Shown in pieces: positions 15,189 to 15,341 of a stretch of 15,341 nucleotides of DNA. The notes below the pieces were generated by a model, which was not told the DNA's origin, made no database searches, and saw only the letters and a list, made by a program, of their open reading frames with translations. The translations under genes were made by a program, and so were the position numbers. The stretch comes from Lentisphaerota bacterium (lineage in GTDB: Bacteria; Verrucomicrobiota; Kiritimatiellia; RFP12; UBA1067). Every line of letters begins with the position of its first letter. The stretch's first letter is position 1. Location: contig JALHET010000034.1 of NCBI GenBank assembly GCA_022839525.1, positions 1 through 15,341 on the forward strand. Reading direction: 5' to 3'.

Positions 15189-15341
15189 CAGTCGAGCCAG
15201 ACACAGAGCCGCCATTTGTTTTCATGCCAGAGAACCGTGACATTGCCCCAATCCTTACCCCCTCCTGCCGATGGGCTTGAATTGGGGACCTGCATCCACA
15301 AATTGGTAGCCGCTGGCCCATCGGAGCTGTATGTGAACCCG
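15179..15341 (-). CDS. C-terminal 53 codons of an unidentified gene cut by the right edge
   Basis: On the minus strand a frame is open from the window edge (first full codon at 15340) to TGA at 15181-15179. The 53 residues are rich in Trp, Asn, Gly and Val, with LWMQVPNSS and a Trp-rich end (WGNVTVLWHENKWRLCVWLDWVP in part: WRLCVWLDW). The alternating pattern suggests closing beta-strands of a secreted beta-sandwich, like its neighbours, but I do not recognise a family. It lies 267 bp upstream of the beta-helix gene, which has its own promoter. The opposite strand shows no better frame here. It could be spurious, since it is short. Confidence 0.6.
   Translation of the reverse strand, partial: GFTYSSDGPAATNLWMQVPNSSPSAGGGKDWGNVTVLWHENKWRLCVWLDWVP

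Overview
The window holds secreted, multi-domain carbohydrate-binding and carbohydrate-active proteins from a GC-rich, Gram-negative-type bacterium. The mix is DUF2341 plus LamG modules, large parallel beta-helix proteins ending in choice-of-anchor-Q-type motifs, and enzymes of the GH123/DUF4091 and DUF6067 type. This suits the Planctomycetes-Verrucomicrobia-Chlamydiae group, especially Kiritimatiellota, Lentisphaerota or a related polysaccharide degrader. That placement is inferred from family content only; no rRNA or core marker gene is present.

Layout. On the plus strand, 3-1928 is the C-terminal majority of a GH123-like (DUF4091) glycosidase cut by the left edge. It is followed after 112 bp by a 1167-residue secreted protein with three DUF2341-LamG modules (2041-5544), which has its own extended -10 promoter and a good ribosome binding site. 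A 248-bp convergent intergenic region follows. Everything to the right is on the minus strand. Read in the direction of transcription these are: the last 53 codons of an unidentified gene entering from the right edge (15340-15179); a large three-unit beta-helix gene broken in two by a one-base frameshift (14911-11055, shift at about 12360-12364); a paralogous beta-helix protein fused to LamG-like and CBM9-like domains (10951-8129); and a predicted exported glycosidase-like protein with DUF6067-type motifs (8132-5793). The last gene is joined to the one before it by an ATGA stop/start overlap.

How the genes may work together. All complete proteins have export signals and all look suited to binding or cutting glycans outside the cytoplasm. 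The coupled pair (beta-helix/LamG/CBM9 protein and DUF6067-like enzyme) is the clearest functional unit: a carbohydrate-binding partner made in fixed ratio with an enzyme. The plus-strand GH123-like enzyme and DUF2341-LamG protein form a parallel pair of the same kind. No regulator, transporter, RNA gene, CRISPR array, transposase or phage gene was seen.

The most notable points are the frameshift that splits the beta-helix gene next to an 18-nt tract identical to its paralogue, the shared N-terminal module of the two beta-helix genes that stops abruptly at a domain border, a near-consensus promoter placed so that the beta-helix mRNA would be leaderless, and a long imperfect hairpin upstream of that promoter.
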